NCBI GenBank assembly: GCA_963931925.1
Contig: OZ007571.1
Span: 15,742,506 to 15,806,505, forward strand
DNA: 64,000 nucleotides
Origin: Onchidella celtica
Taxonomy: Eukaryota > Mollusca > Gastropoda > Systellommatophora > Onchidiidae
Direction: 5' to 3'
Each line of letters begins with the position of its first letter. Positions within the stretch are counted from its first letter, which is position 1. Shown here piece by piece: positions 34,232 through 46,779 of the stretch. The notes beneath the pieces are model-generated. The model was not told the origin of the DNA. It was given only the letters and a program-made list of their open reading frames with translations, and searched no databases. The translations under genes and the position numbers were made by a program.

Positions 34232-34517
34232 CAGTAGCGTGGCTTGGGCTGTGTCACAGGGGCGGTTGTCCCGGACGTAAAATTCTTAAGGGCGCAAAGT
34301 TTCAAACGAAAAAAAAAATGGTACCGTAATAATGGATGAAAAAAAAAGCTTCCCAACACAGAAAATCTTCCAATGTTCGAATTATTATTCAGCACAGTTT
34401 TTCAATATGACAGGGCAAATAAACGTTGCTACGTGCTCGGGGTCCACAGGTCAAGGGGGCACAATTATACTTGCCTTGCCCCCCCCCCCGGCACCGACAA
34501 CCCAGGTTACGCCACTG
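34232..34517. mobile_element. hAT-type MITE (286 bp)
   Basis: Ends CAGTAGCGTGGCTTGGG and CCCAGGTTACGCCACTG are imperfect inverted repeats of the familiar CAGTGGCGTAACCTGGG type. The interior contains GGGGCGGTTGTCCC and a C-run. Flanks CACACTAA and CATGGTAA agree at only 5 of 8 positions, so it is probably old. Confidence 0.6.
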
Positions 34518-35180
34518 CATGGTAACAACTAGAATGTCGGTGGGTAACAGAGGAAGAGACCGACAGCGTGAGAAGAAAATACCGGTCAAGTCTGGCGAAC
34601 GAATATAGAAACTCTACATTTCAGCATCTCTTTAAAACGGCAGAGTAGGGTGTATGTAATCTAACGCTATTCGGCATGCCAGCTGATGGATAACGATGAC
34701 AGTTGTCCGTGAAATAATGCACCGCTCAACAGTGAGTAATGAGCAATGGTGTGTCCAAGCGGAATTTAGAACTGTCCAGGCGGAATTAGGAATATGTGAC
34801 AATGTCAACAACAACAAAAAAGCATTAGCATGGCAGACAAAAAACAAAGAATAAGAAGGCGAGGCACGTTGTTACACGTTGCCAGATATAGAATATATTA
34901 AGACTTTTTTTTTCTCAATTTTTATTTTGTTCCTCTCCTTTGGGGGGGGGGGGGAGGGTAGAGCAGGATGTCATTTTCTTCTATTTCTCCCTCATTATTT
35001 GTCTTCCGACAGAGCTCACAGGTAGAGGCTGAAGAAGTAGATAACATAACCTCTGTAACATTGGAATGCTGCATCCCCATGACTAAAACAAGCATTCTGT
35101 GTGCTGATTGCAAGACAAGTTAGTTCCTTTATTGTTTTATGTTCATATATGGGTCAGAAAGAATTGAACGCTTTTGGCAG

Positions 35181-35311
35181 GACGTTGGCGAGTGTTTGGT
35201 GGGCGATTCTGGTTGACTCTCTTTTTGCTCTCCCGTTCTTTGATTTTCTATCCATGCGTTTTCCTGGCACGATGTGACCGTTATGGTATCGACGTGCTTT
35301 CTCCAAACTCA
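35181..35311 (+). repeat. Dispersed repeat family I, copy 3
   Basis: GACGTTGGCGAGTGTTTGGT, GACCGTTATGGTATCGACGT and GCTTTCTCCAAACTC match copies at 11596 and 20421. The surrounding 34518-35744 otherwise shows only a G run (34941-34954). Confidence 0.4.
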
Positions 35312-35744
35312 AATTCAGGGCGAGGAAGACAGAAAGGGAGGGGGGAGGGGGTGTCTACTTATCCTGCAGTTTCCTATCATCATTGAGTCATTTTCACATC
35401 TTCTCCATGTCCAGTAACTCTGTTTACCAGAAGACTGTAGGAGTTGTTGCCCACAATAACCTTTGGTTCAGGAGTGTGACAACCTAAAAAATGTTCTCAA
35501 GACTCGCTGAAAATGTCATTATCCAAGTATCTTGTCTCTGGCTTCATTTTCAGAATAAAAAGTGCACAAAAAGTTGAACAGACGCAAGGGCAAACAGGAA
35601 GCCATATGTATATTTCTGTATCTCTGTGTTCGTGTGCTTGAGAGTCGTTCGATCGTTAATGTTTGTACGCTGGTCGGGATGGGAGAGATGAAGAGTGAGA
35701 TGATCGGACCAGTTTGATCGTATCAATTGACGAAATATTATTTA

Positions 35745-35945
35745 AAAAACCAGGAAATCTGTGGGGGTCGCAGCAAGGCTTGAAGCAAAGACCAAATATG
35801 GCAAAAAGAAAAAGCTGTATCCAAACGACACAATATTGTTTATTACGCGAGACTTGCTACATTCAGTTTTTTTATTTTTTATTTTGCCAGTTCTTGACTT
35901 TGCTTTAACTCTTGCAGCGATCCCATAGTTTTTCTGAGGCTTTTA
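35745..35945. mobile_element. Foldback family G, copy 3 with both arms
   Basis: The left arm AATCTGTGGGGGTCGCAGCA...AGCAAAG...GGCAAAAAG pairs imperfectly with the right arm (complement: ACTATGGGATCGCTGCAAG...AGCAAAG...GGCAAAAT). Arms are ~90 bp with many mismatches around a short centre. This shows the family is an inverted-repeat element. Confidence 0.6.
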
Positions 35946-38053
35946 TAATATTTCGTTGAGTAGTTTAGGGCCGAGCATATGAAAAGCGTACACCAGGGAG
36001 GTGGTGGTGGGTAAAAATCGGCAAAATTAAGTGTACAAACTTTACGAGGGGCCCCCTTCTGGGGCACTCTTGCTGTATTGAGTACAGTTGTCGATCTCAT
36101 TCACGCGTTATCAACCTGCGCATTTATACAACCAGCGTGCTGTTGCTTTTAGATTCAGTCCCGGGGGAGAACAATAACACATACAATTCAAACTGCATTA
36201 ACGCAAAAGATAATGTGTCGCTCCAGTAAAATAAAATAGCTTGAAGTGTGGTTAGAGGTGGGGGGGGGGGGCGGGCAGTGAGATCACAAGCTGAACAGTT
36301 TGTTTTCCCTTATCAAGATTCTCCTTGACGTTATCATTCCTAGGGGGGTGGCAACCAGAATGTTTTATGTTAAAAAAAAAAAAAAAGGGAAATTGAGAGA
36401 AACGAATTTGAAATTTGTAATTTTAATGAAAATGCAAATAATTGCAATAGCCGAATACAGTCATATGATTAGGTTTGCTGGGTAATGAAATAAAGTCGTC
36501 CACCTTATGCCTTATATCTACAGACATTTAAGAGCAATGACTGAAACGACGTAGCACATTCTGGTTGACAGCCCTCGACATTATGGCAAGTTGCTCGGGT
36601 CGGTAACCGTTATCACACGAAGGAGTTCGCTTCCGGGCCTGAGGTTAGATCGGCATTTACGTTTCAGGTAAATGTTTGCAAAAAAAAAAAACGTTTTGCC
36701 TTGTCTCTAATTAAGACTTACAATGGTTTACGTTAAGTTGTCGTGGCGCCACGGGGCAGTTTTTCGGACCAAAGTAAACAATCCTCTAATCGTTGGCTAA
36801 TTTCCTCGCTGTAGTCTGGATCTCTTCACAATAGACTGACATCAACGAGACGACTAACCACCCCCCCCCCCGATTCCTCCCCCGCTTTCTTTTTCTCTTC
36901 TTTCCGTGATCGAATTTTCTCCGGTGTAATCTCGCCTCTTGGGTTCGCTAACTAAATAGGCCGATTTTTCCTCTAAGTAGGTGACCAAATTACTCTTTTG
37001 TTTTCTGGAAACAAAGGATTCTTTAAGGGATTTGCTTTCTAAATTTATGTCTTCGGCAAACTGTGGCTCAGGAGTAGATTAATTTGCGGAAGGAGGCGCC
37101 ATATCGATTTCCACAAATTCAATCACGCACGTCACATTGGGGTCATTAGTATCCTCTCAGAAACCTTACCCGCACTTACGTGAACCCTGCCCCCTCCTCT
37201 TCTATTTTTCCCATGGGTAAGAAATTAATACGCCGGCAGCCTTGAGAATGCTCAGCACGAAGCACGCATATTGGAAGTTTTGTTGTTGTTTCTTTAAAAA
37301 TCCAATTTGGTAAATATTAGCGTTTGCCGGATATTTCCCAAGATCTTGCCATTATAGGGGTTACATTTTGGGATCTTGGCACTTTTTAAAATTATTTTTT
37401 TTACTTATCTTGGTATTTTTCAGGCTATAATTGTGGACCGTATATTTTGTCATTATTTCTTTGTAAAAGAGAAGGGAAATATCACAAAATTGCTCTTTCC
37501 AGCGGCAACTTAAAAGGTAAAAATAAAGCCTAACGGGCAGTTTGAGATTGCTTATGTAAGAGCCTCTTTTGCTTGCACTGCGAGCTAATTGCAATGCTTA
37601 GTTTTAATATGTAACAAAATTGTAAATTTTAAATATATTTTTTTCTGGTTGGAACAAAAATCTTGGGATTTATTTTTTTTTTTACCTCATCTTGGGATTT
37701 TTTTTATAGGAGATTCTTGGGATTTTTAAAAATCTCCACCGGCAACTCCCGTAAAGATCCCACGGAGAGACAAAAATTAGATAAATAACATTTTTTCAGC
37801 CGAATTTTTTTGTGGGTCTGCGCGTGTATTTGTCCGTGTTTTCTTCAGTTTTTGGCCCATGTGCCATTTGGAGGGTGGAAATAATGTGAGCCAGTACAGA
37901 TGTCTTGCGTGTTTCATGTGCATTCTGCCCCAGTAGACATGCTGTCGTTTAGCTCTGCTGCGCAAGAGCTCTCAAGAAAAAAACAACAACAAATGGACGG
38001 GGGTTGACTTATTGTGAAAAGTTACCGGGTGAAAAGATGCATCATAAGGAGTG
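35946..38053. other. Non-coding interval, nothing recognised
   Basis: Has homopolymer runs (36260-36272, 36371-36385, 36859-36871) and a small repeat of TCTTGGGATTT (37660-37725). No gene is recognised. Confidence 0.4.
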
Positions 38054-38269
38054 AACCAGACTAAGGGTAGCCACACAAAGGCCACCGAATTCGTTCACCG
38101 AGCCACTAGGCGCTTTAGGTGAGAAGAATTGCACTATATAAACGGACCGAATCTAGGTGGGCTCTGTGTACAGTTGTTGAAATTGTATAGTGCAATTCTT
38201 CTCACCTAAAGCGCCTAGTGGCTCGGTGACCGAATTCGGTGGCCTTTGTGTGGCTACCCTAGTCTGGTT
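38054..38269. mobile_element. Near-perfect foldback element family D (216 bp)
   Basis: Arms 38054-38137 and 38187-38269 are reverse complements over ~83 bp with one mismatch (GAATTCGTT/GAATTCGGT) and one extra A (ACTAAGGG/ACTAGGG). The spacer is ~50 bp. The outer end AACCAGACTAAGGGTAGCC resembles the TTAGGGGTAAGCCAGAC ends of family C in composition, but is not the same. There is no transposase. Transcripts would fold into a long hairpin. Confidence 0.85.
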
Positions 38270-38561
38270 GGACCCTTGGTCTGCCCTAACATCGGCGGAA
38301 CTGAAATGCAGGCTCGGGTTAGCTTAAAGTGTAACAGCCCTGGTTGAGTACGCGTGTACTTGTAACGGTGAAAATAACAGAGAAAAAAAGTTTTCGAAAC
38401 ACTTGTACAGCGTGTTTATAATACAAAATTCTTTTCTGTTCTACCTCAAGTTCGTCCCAGATACACCCACCCACACGATGTAGTTTGTCAAACAGGTAAA
38501 TCTCTGCGCGCGAGGGCATGCTGGCTCTTGCATCCTGTCAGTTGCACTCACGGGGCGGCAT

Positions 38562-38659
38562 TGTGTGTGTGTGTGGTGTGTGTGTGTGGTGTGTGTGTGT
38601 GTGTGCGCGCGCGCGTGCGTGCGTGCGCTCATGTGTGTGTGTCTGTATGTGTGTGTGAA
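38562..38659. repeat. (GT)n microsatellite, compound with GC
   Basis: GT dinucleotides interrupted by GTGGTGTG and GCGCGCGCGTGCGTGC. The apparent Cys-Val or His-Thr reading frames are repeat artefacts. Confidence 0.9.
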
Positions 38660-39115
38660 GACACACCAAATGTACACATTATAGTAGCCCCATATACGTT
38701 CTTAGCAACAAGGGCAGGTGAATGTAGACTTGTCACAGTGTCTTTCGTCATACACATTCATTTTCACCCTCACACAGCGAACTTTCACCGTACGTTATGA
38801 GTCTCTTGGACCCCGAAGCAATTAAAAACGTTTGTAATTATCTCATTTCTGGGAAATTTTTCTTGAATTTCTATGTATTCCTCAGCGACGTCATTGCCCA
38901 TTGTCCCATAGTTTTAGAACTTTAAAATGTGCACGTGCGTGCTCACCAAGACAGATGCTTTGTACTATTTCTACCCGTAAGTTCCATGGGCTTACCGACA
39001 CCATACTTCTAAAGAGGATTCTATTGTAGGAGTTTATTGTCATACCTTTAGTAGTACGTTCTGGGCTCACAGATACAGCATACCCCTAAAGAGGATTTTA
39101 TTGTAATATTATGCT

Positions 39116-39379
39116 TAGCAAATCCTCCGTTGTCTGTGGGGAAAGCTGTATACATGTAAGATTCCAAAGTTCTGGTGTTCTTGTGGGATGTCTGAGATCG
39201 ATATTGTATTTGTTGGCGCTCTGATACCTCTGGCGAAAATTGGTCAAAAGATGACTGTCGGAAATAGAATCTTGTCATTGCTCTACCATACTGGCATTTT
39301 ATGTCAGATTTATGCCAAAAGGCACCTGACAGTTCATTGCAGTCCTGGGCATGGGGGATTTCAGATAATTTTGCTTGTT
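39116..39379 (+). repeat. Duplicated segment, copy 1, with truncated MITE A
   Basis: Collinear with 42117-42370: TAGCAAATCCTCCGTTGTC, CAAAGTTCTGGTGTTCTTG, TGTTGGCGCTC and CGAAAATTGGTCAAAAGATG. The last ~110 bp (from 39271) is the MITE A end (TGTCATTGCTCTAC). It stops where MITE C starts and does not resume after it. A short ~73-bp direct repeat (GGGCTYACMGA...CTAAAGAGGATT) lies just upstream at 38988-39105. Confidence 0.7.
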
Positions 39380-39512
39380 AGGGGTAAGCCAGACCAGGGC
39401 TGGCGTAGTCCTACACTGGTGGCTCACCACCTTATTATAATGCATCACGCTATAACACTTTTCACAGTCCAGACCGCGGCGTTGTGGGCTGAGTAGTCTG
39501 GCTTACCCCTAA
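39378..39512. mobile_element. Foldback MITE family C, copy 2
   Basis: Perfect 17-bp terminal inverted repeats TTAGGGGTAAGCCAGAC / GTCTGGCTTACCCCTAA. Interior CTACACTGGTGGCTCACCACC and ATGCATCACGCTATAACACT match copy 1 at 17991, but here the second arm is replaced. A TTA/TAA target site is possible, so an inserted TTAA-type site cannot be separated from the repeat end. Confidence 0.75.
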
Positions 39513-40945
39513 TTCTTCTGAGCTGGTGGAGAGCTCAAAATGTATTATAGAATTGTGTATTATAATATGTATTAGTACTTTTACTGTGGACGTATGGGTG
39601 TGGTAGCGTAGATATAATGTGTGTGAGTGTTCGAGCTTTTGCGAGGCGCTGTAAACTACTTAGACAGGGATCGATCGATGAGTGGAGTGATTAGGCGGGA
39701 GTGGAAACAGTGATGATCTGTTTAGGAAAAAAAGGAGGACTTGGGTGGGTGGCCGCGAGGGGAGTGGGTGGGTGGCTTGGGATGTGGGGGAGATTCACAC
39801 TGAAGGATCAAACACCAGAAGCGGTCGGAGCATGAATGAACTATGTTTGTTTGCTATCTATGCGTGGTCTGTGTTTACTATCTAGATCTATGTGTGAATT
39901 ATGTTTACTAGCTGCTTGAGTGAGTATGAATGTAGTTTCGACATGAAACAGGTGAGAGTACTTACTTGACCACTTTTTGGACAATCTACTCCGAAGTTTT
40001 TGCACGTTACCTCTTCGGTTGATTTTAAATTGTATGAAAGGCCGGGAAAGTATTGTAGTTGTTCCAGTGTCAGAATTTACTCAAACATTCTGGATTTTTT
40101 TTTTTTTTTAAGAAGAATTGAAACTCACTGCAGAGCGAAAGTACGGGAGATATTTAGAGGAAGACACCCCGTCCCTCAAACGAGTGGTTGGGCTCTCGAT
40201 CGAGTTCTTTGCACTGTTTCGGGGCCGGACCACACCCAGATCATGCATCTCGGTGTCCACTTATGTTTCTGATCGTAGTAGGGTTTGAATCCATCTCGAT
40301 AGTGACCACGCTCATCGTTCCTTGAGATTTCATCTTTGGGTAAAGCTGAGCAAGGTTTGGGCTGTAATATAACATTGAACACACTTCAATATCTAGTTAA
40401 GCTCCCGTTCAGCTTTGAGGAGACCAACCATTTCTTATGCCCCGAGTCCAGCTATATCCTGTTTGACTTTTATGTTCGACTTCTTAAAGGTGGTGATGCT
40501 CTATGGTCTTTTGTTCTCAGATTACTGGAGGTATATATATGTATATATATATATATATATACAGGCGATGTCTCCCGTTATAGACCTCCCGTGGAGTGCC
40601 AAAGGATGATGCCACTGAATTTAGATTTGCTTCAGGAGACAATAATAATATATCAATTATCTGTGTTATATGGCCTTGGATCCAACTGTTTCGGGCCCAT
40701 TGCTATCTGAATAATACTCTATATTATAAGACAGATTACGAGGCGTTCTCTAAGAACTCCTCTGTTGTTGTAGGTCTTTGAGAAATCACCTTTTCGGGAT
40801 TGATAGAGTTCATTTCAAGCTGGGTTTTGTTATAGAAAAATGTTTAACTTACGCTTTGTTTGATATTTTTGTATTTTATTCATCTCGGCAAGTAAATGAT
40901 TGCTGTCAACTTTCTAGGCCACTAGAACGCCGTCACTGTTCTCGT
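39513..40945. other. Non-coding interval with (TA)n
   Basis: An (AT)n tract lies at 40531-40560. No gene is recognised; the open frame at 40336-40710 (124 codons) crosses the microsatellite and has no known motif. Confidence 0.4.
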
Positions 40946-41124
40946 CTTAAAGCTATTTTTTCATGCGTACGGAAACGGCAAAAATCCATCAAGTGATGAA
41001 ATGAAACAGTATCTCCAAGTGTATGAAAATGGCATTTCCATGCACATGAAAACATTCTTTTTACTTCACTAATTGCAGGGGTTTTGCAGTTTCCGTGTCC
41101 GTACACATGAAAACACGGCTTAAG
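40946..41124. mobile_element. MITE-like element family K, copy 1
   Basis: Ends of ~40 bp are inverted repeats: CTTAAAGC..TTTTTTCATGCGTACGGAAACGGCAAAA and the complement of CTTAAGCCGTGTTTTCATGTGTACGGACACGG. The TTAA-like outer end suggests a PIF/Harbinger-type target site (inference). A related copy is at 62083. Confidence 0.6.
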
Positions 41125-42116
41125 AATTTTCATGAAGCATGTGCTTTAGTGCATGATCCTTTTATAGATTTTTGTATTCACCACGTGTTGTGAAAGTCAT
41201 TTGAAAAAGAAATTGAATCGATAGCGACAGCGTCCCGATGGATTTTCTTACAATATCATACTGTCCCTCCTTTAGAAAATAAATAATCATTTCCAGGAAG
41301 TACCCTGATTTCAAAGACAGTATGTAGTGAGATTACAGTGTAGTATATTTGAATAAAGTTGTAGTGATTGTTGGAGTTTAATTCATGTCCCCCGAAGGTG
41401 AGTTTTCTATTGACAATATAAAACGCACTCCATTCAAAAAAAAGTTCACTCTCACTCCTTTTCCGTATCTCCAATTTCTCTTAGCCTTCATTTTTCTTGT
41501 TTCTTTTCAATTACACCCCTCGCCTACCCCCACTGAAGTGACAATTTATGTCCCATTTATAAAGTTGTACGGTGCAAATGAAAACAAAACACAAAAATGT
41601 ACAATTTAGTTTTAAAAAGAAAAGGAAAATTTTTTTCACGATATGCATGCGATTTTCGCTTTCTTTCAAATGTTATCAGAGATGAGAAATGCGCCTTGAA
41701 CAGACTGTTCTTGCTTTTTATTTTAAGCATTCCTTTCTTCCTTAACGATTAAAAAGAATTTTTTTTTGTCTTTTACAGAACCAAATTGCCCATAAATATT
41801 ATTCATAATCTTTAGAAATCATGTTGAAAATGGTTCTTGTTATGACATTAAATTTACATTTATGAGAGAATGCAGCAACGGGATAATGAAAATTCGCAAA
41901 ACATTCTGCAGCTGCTAGGCGCATGCAATATTTGAAAGAAACAACAGAAACAAAACAAAAGAGAAAAAAAAACTAACAGAAAAAACAACAACGTGTAAGC
42001 ATGAAGGATATTTTAACTGTAATCAGATGAATGGACTTCTGCCAATTCTGTACAAAACTTGCGCAAACCTGTTTTTTGATGATCGAGTAGATCGTGATAT
42101 TGTGGGCTCTTATATC
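41125..42116. other. Non-coding interval, nothing recognised
   Basis: A/T-rich with several A and T runs. No gene or matched repeat was seen. Confidence 0.4.
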
Positions 42117-42370
42117 TAGCAAATCCTCCGTTGTCAGTAGGGAAAGCTGTAAGATTTCAAAGTTCTGGTGTTCTTGTGGGATGTCTGAGGTCGATATAAT
42201 GTATTTGTTGGCGCTCCGATACCCCTGCCGAAAATTGGTCAAAAGATGTCTGTCGGAAATAGAACATTGTCACTGCTCTACTATGCTGGTGTATGCCAGA
42301 CTTATGCCAGAAGACAACTGACGGTTCATTGCATTCCTGGGCATGAGGGCTGTCACATAATATTATTAAA
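42117..42370 (+). repeat. Duplicated segment, copy 2
   Basis: Partner of 39116-39379 at roughly 85-90% identity by eye. It continues directly into the complete MITE A at 42268-42505. Confidence 0.7.
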
Positions 42371-42505
42371 AAGACATGCGCCGATAGGTAAATGTAATAA
42401 TCCAATAGAATCATGACGGTAAATGACAGGGAAAGAAACAGTTTGTTTTCTTAATATCTCAAAAGTGTCAAAAATGACTTATGCCATTAGCGTAGAGCAG
42501 TGAGG
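42268..42505 (+). mobile_element. MITE family A, copy 2 (~238 bp)
   Basis: Left end TTGTCACTGCTCTACTATGC, right end TGCCATTAGCGTAGAGCAGTGA. The interior GACGGTTCATTGCATTCCTG, ATGCGCCGATAGGTAAATGT and AATAATCCAATAGAATCATG match the copy at 61637. Non-coding. Confidence 0.75.
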
Positions 42506-44708
42506 ATATAGAAATCCGATTAAATGGAACCCTTTTACACTTCCTACCGCTCAAACGAATTTTAAAGGACGATGTTTGAAGACGGTCAGCGGCAAGTTGT
42601 TCATCTTGGGTTGTACAACTACCATTAACAGAAGGAGAAGGAAGCTCGTGTTGCATTGTCATAAAAGTTTCATCTAGACCATAAAGCTGAATATGGCAGA
42701 TTTTGAATCTCATCTCCTCACTTAATAGCAACTTACAGTATTCAGAATTTGCATGGTTACTCCTGACACCCCCTCCCACCCCCCCCCCCGAAATTAAAAG
42801 GTGGTAGTTCATAACACCACGTTTGTGATACTTTTCGATATTAATTATTTTTTCTTTTTTGTATGCTCTTTTAAATTGTTCCGCTACTGGCCAGAAGTCC
42901 ATGTTTTGAAGTGAGGCCACATTTCACCTAAGTGATGCAATTGTTGTTTTCTTTGTGACCCGCAAAAAAAATGTTTAACAAGTATATTGTGTACTTTTGG
43001 TGCATAAAGTATGTTTTTGCTGAGTCTTCACGGATCGTTTACAGTTCAAGGCGAACACATACTTTAGTGTCTCGCAGTTTAGGTTTAGTACCGCAGAATT
43101 TTTTTTTTTTTATTCGGTCTAATTATTACTTTTTTTTACACTGGGCAACGAAGCTAAGTTGAAGTATAACAAATGAAGACCCAGATGGAAGAATGACATT
43201 AGTCTAATTGAAAGATTTGTTTTTTTGTTGTTGTTTTTTTTTTGTTCTTTTAAAAGATTATTACAATGCCTGTTTTGGTTCAAATTCCAGTTTTTTCTAC
43301 CTAAGTAAAGTTTCCCACTGGTGAAATAGGTCGCGTTTCATTATCCCCATTAGCAATGCACCTGGGGAATTTCAAACTTAAAATCGGTGTGTTTGTTTTT
43401 TTTTTCAGTTTCATAGATATGTGAGTATGGTCATGTCTCCATCTGGTCTCAAATGGCAATTCGGTTCCATAAGATTTAGTACAAAATGTGAGTCTAAGCA
43501 ATATTTCAAATTTGAACTAGTTTCCGAGAAATCCACGTCGATTCTACTCATGGTACAGAAAGAAAAAACACAACTAGATGCGCAATAGTTATGTTACACT
43601 GTCCAGCGCAGCATTAAATCATTACGTGGTATGAAATATTGCAACAATCAAGATGCTGAACAGAGCATTAGATCTATTTTTTTTGTAAATCCGGGCCTAG
43701 ACTGGACTAGATTCTCCTTGTCAGTTATTAACAGAGCTGACGGAATGAGGGTCGTGCGCTTGAAATTTGATCGTCAGCTCAATTAGGTGTTCCCGAAGAA
43801 TTTGAAAGCTGTCAAATTTAAGAATGCGCTCGGAAATCAGACATTATTTCAAAAGTAGCAAAATTAGGACGCTGAGTTAAGAAAAAAGCAACCAAAAAAC
43901 AAACGACAGACCACGTGCTTTTCCATGAGTCGAACAGGGCCGTTTTAACATCATGTGGGCCCTTGGGCAAAGCAATAGGCTGCAGCTCGCCCTCTATGCA
44001 ATTACTAAGAAATTTGCATTCGTGGGGCCCCCTAAACCTTGGGACCTCTGGGCAACTGCCTAATGTGTCTATGCGATAAGAGGGCTCTGAGACGGAGGCA
44101 AAACCTTGAAAATGTTTGGTTTTCATACCCTGCATCTCCCATGTAGGACGATCATGTTCTCACATGTTATGGTTTTGAAAAACAAGTATTACGTGCTTCT
44201 TTTTAGACAAAGATTGCCCCAAAATTGTTTATAAACCTAATTAACGTGATTACAGGACAAAGCAATGGGGTTAGGAACATAATGCCTCCGTTATGTGTAG
44301 GCGTACTGTCCAGGAATGTTCTGCCCTGGGTATAAAAAAAATGCATGATTTGGCCGTTATGTTATCATGATTATCGTCAGTCACGTAATCCTCCAGAGCT
44401 GCAAAGAATTCAGAATATCATCCTTTGAGTCAGACCAGTTTATTGATTTTTTCCCCACCCGTGGAATAATTCTTCATAACTGTTTTAGAATCATCACAGT
44501 AATATTGTCCATACATTAACTGCATTATCCTCTCAGCTGGAAACGAGAGACAAATAGATAAGACGATGGAGGAAGAATGGAGACATAGTGCAAGAAGGTA
44601 AAATATGAACCCAGCCGCAGTCTGTCATATGAATTCTTTATGTCGGGGCCTAAGCTTTTGTTTGTTCCACCTCCACTTTTTTGCATAACTGAGAAATTCG
44701 ACCGCAGA
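42506..44708. other. Non-coding interval, nothing recognised
   Basis: Contains a C run (42779-42789), several T runs and a G/C-rich stretch near 43940-44060 (GTGGGCCCTTGGGCAAAGCA) that resembles decayed hAT-type sequence, but no second end was found. No gene is recognised. Confidence 0.4.
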
Positions 44709-45045
44709 CCAGTGAGTTTGTATGTATAGAGAGGTTTCACTATTGGTTGATTTGCAATGCGAGACACGGGAGGCTCGGCGAAACTACTGTTCGCATGGAG
44801 CGGAAAGTAGGTCCCTGCGGTAAACAATACCGGTTCGTGCATTTCCACGGGGCATAAGAGCTTACAAGCGGTTCTAAATAGTTTCAATCAGTCCAAAAAT
44901 ATGAACAAACCACAGTAAACTGATATGCACACTATCTTTGGTGAAGAAGGTCTCTTTCAATTCTTCAATTTCTTGTTTACTGCAGCGACCTAGTTTGGCG
45001 ATTTGGCGGAAGTGAGATCTCTCTTTAAATACATACTCTCTGGTC
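44709..45045 (-). mobile_element. MITE-like element family H, copy 2
   Basis: On the minus strand it follows copy 1 (11740) in order: CCAGAGAGTATGTATTTA, AGAGATCTCACTTCCGCCAA, TTTTTGGACTGATTGAAACT, GGTATTGTTTACCG, CCTCCCGTGTCTCGC. The terminal inverted repeats are kept. It has ~50 bp more than copy 1 in the centre. Confidence 0.65.
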
Positions 45046-46333
45046 AAACGTTTTGCGGCTTTAGTATTGTACTGTTGTGAGAGAACCGTAGTAGTGTTTT
45101 ACACAATAAGCTATAGATAAGCAGTGAACACAACTGAGTGTTTTCTCTTTTATGCCTTGTAGTTAGACAACTGTCCGCTGACACGAGTTACATAAGAAAT
45201 AGAAGAAATCGGAACTACGAAACAGCTTGATAAGTGCCACAATGCATGTTAAATGTGTCAACGTGTGCATTTGTTATACTTTTCTTCCACGTAGTAAAAG
45301 ATCTCCAGTTTTTCAGAAAATAGAGGTAGTAGAACAAACAAAAACTAAGGCTGTGATGTGTAGGATACTAATTTACAACACGAGGGAAATGAATTATGTC
45401 AAACTTTCACAGTCCTGTAGTTCTTGTTTGTGGTGTTGTGGTTTTTGTTGGTGTTGTTATCGCAGTTTCTGTTCAACTATCCCTCGAGATGACTAATCTT
45501 AGAGCCACGATTAAATCTGAAACATTTTGTTTGCTGAGATAATGTCATGAGGTTCTGCGGGCCACCTGGATAGCTCAGCTCCCCTATCATTCCCTCTTCC
45601 ATTATGTTTTGTTTTTTTTTGGTTCATTTTTTTGGTTCATTTTTGAGTTCCTCTTGTCGTGTGGACCGTTTGTTTTTTTTTTTTTTATCTCCAGGCCCAT
45701 TGATCTTTTCCCTTCGTTTCTAGTTCTTCATGTCGTGAATCTGGTGCTCAACTACACTGGTTTTTCCCCACCGACACCTCTCCCCACCCCACCTCCACCG
45801 CCGCCTTAAAAAAAAACAACAAACAAACAAATAAAAAGCGAACAAAAACGAACAGCCTTGAAAGGACAGGATTTCAGGTTTATCTTCAATGGAAATCGCA
45901 CCGCAAGATTGAATTTGGGAGACATTTCCAAGATGTTTTATTTTAATCCTGTTAAATGGCCTCATTTTTCAACGCCATTCTGCTAGAACCAATAAAACTG
46001 GTTTTCCAGAATTATCAACATTGTTGAGGTTTCCACATCAGCGCAAGCGCCAAATACCAAATTTATTACATTCCTACAGCTTAAAAACTCTTGGCAGAAG
46101 GTTGTAATTTTCCTCGGCAGCGGTAAGATTATTTTAACTTTTAAACTGTTGCTATAAACGTGTCCAAAACAGAACAGTGATGCATGCACGTTTTTAACAT
46201 TTCAGGGGCTTCCCAAACAGCCGAATTACCGCCAAGCTTTATCCAGACCAAACTTAATCCGCTCCAAATTTATCATGTTCCGTGTACAATGTGCATGCGT
46301 GCATGCATGAAATTGATGAATTTGTGATAGGAG
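45046..46333. other. Non-coding interval, nothing recognised
   Basis: T-rich stretches at 45608-45690 and CCACC-rich sequence near 45780. No gene or matched repeat was identified. Confidence 0.4.
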
Positions 46334-46341
46334 TTCTAGAG

Positions 46342-46730
46342 CAGTGTTTCCCAAGGTCGGGCATACGCCCCATCGGTGGGACAGGGCAATATTTTGATGG
46401 GACGTGGGACTTCAGAATGAGGCAAATGGATTTTTCATTGAAATCTCAATTTGGTAGTGTATTTTAACCTAGCTATATAGATCTAGATAAACTGTTGTTT
46501 GTATATATGCCGTGTTGGCGGTTTTCTTATTTACCTCGAAATAAAACATCGAACTTAACAGATGGACGACTGTGATGATTAAGCGCAACCTAGCCGATTT
46601 TTGAAATCATTTTGTATATATAATATACTGTTTTTGACTGTGTCCGATCATGGCGGGGCGCACGTTTTTGTGTGTGTGGAAAAATGAAGTAGGGCATGGG
46701 ACCAAAAAAAAAAAAGGTTCAGAAACACTG
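46342..46730. mobile_element. hAT-type MITE (389 bp) with 8-bp duplication
   Basis: Ends CAGTGTTTCCCAAGG and TTCAGAAACACTG are inverted repeats. Flanks TTCTAGAG (46334-46341) and TTCTAGAA (46731-46738) agree at 7 of 8, the mark of hAT insertion. The interior includes CGCCCCATCGGTGGGACAGG and an A run. No transposase. Confidence 0.8.
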
Positions 46731-46779
46731 TTCTAGAAACTGTTCAAAATTTAAAAAAAAAAGAAAAAGAAATGGATTA

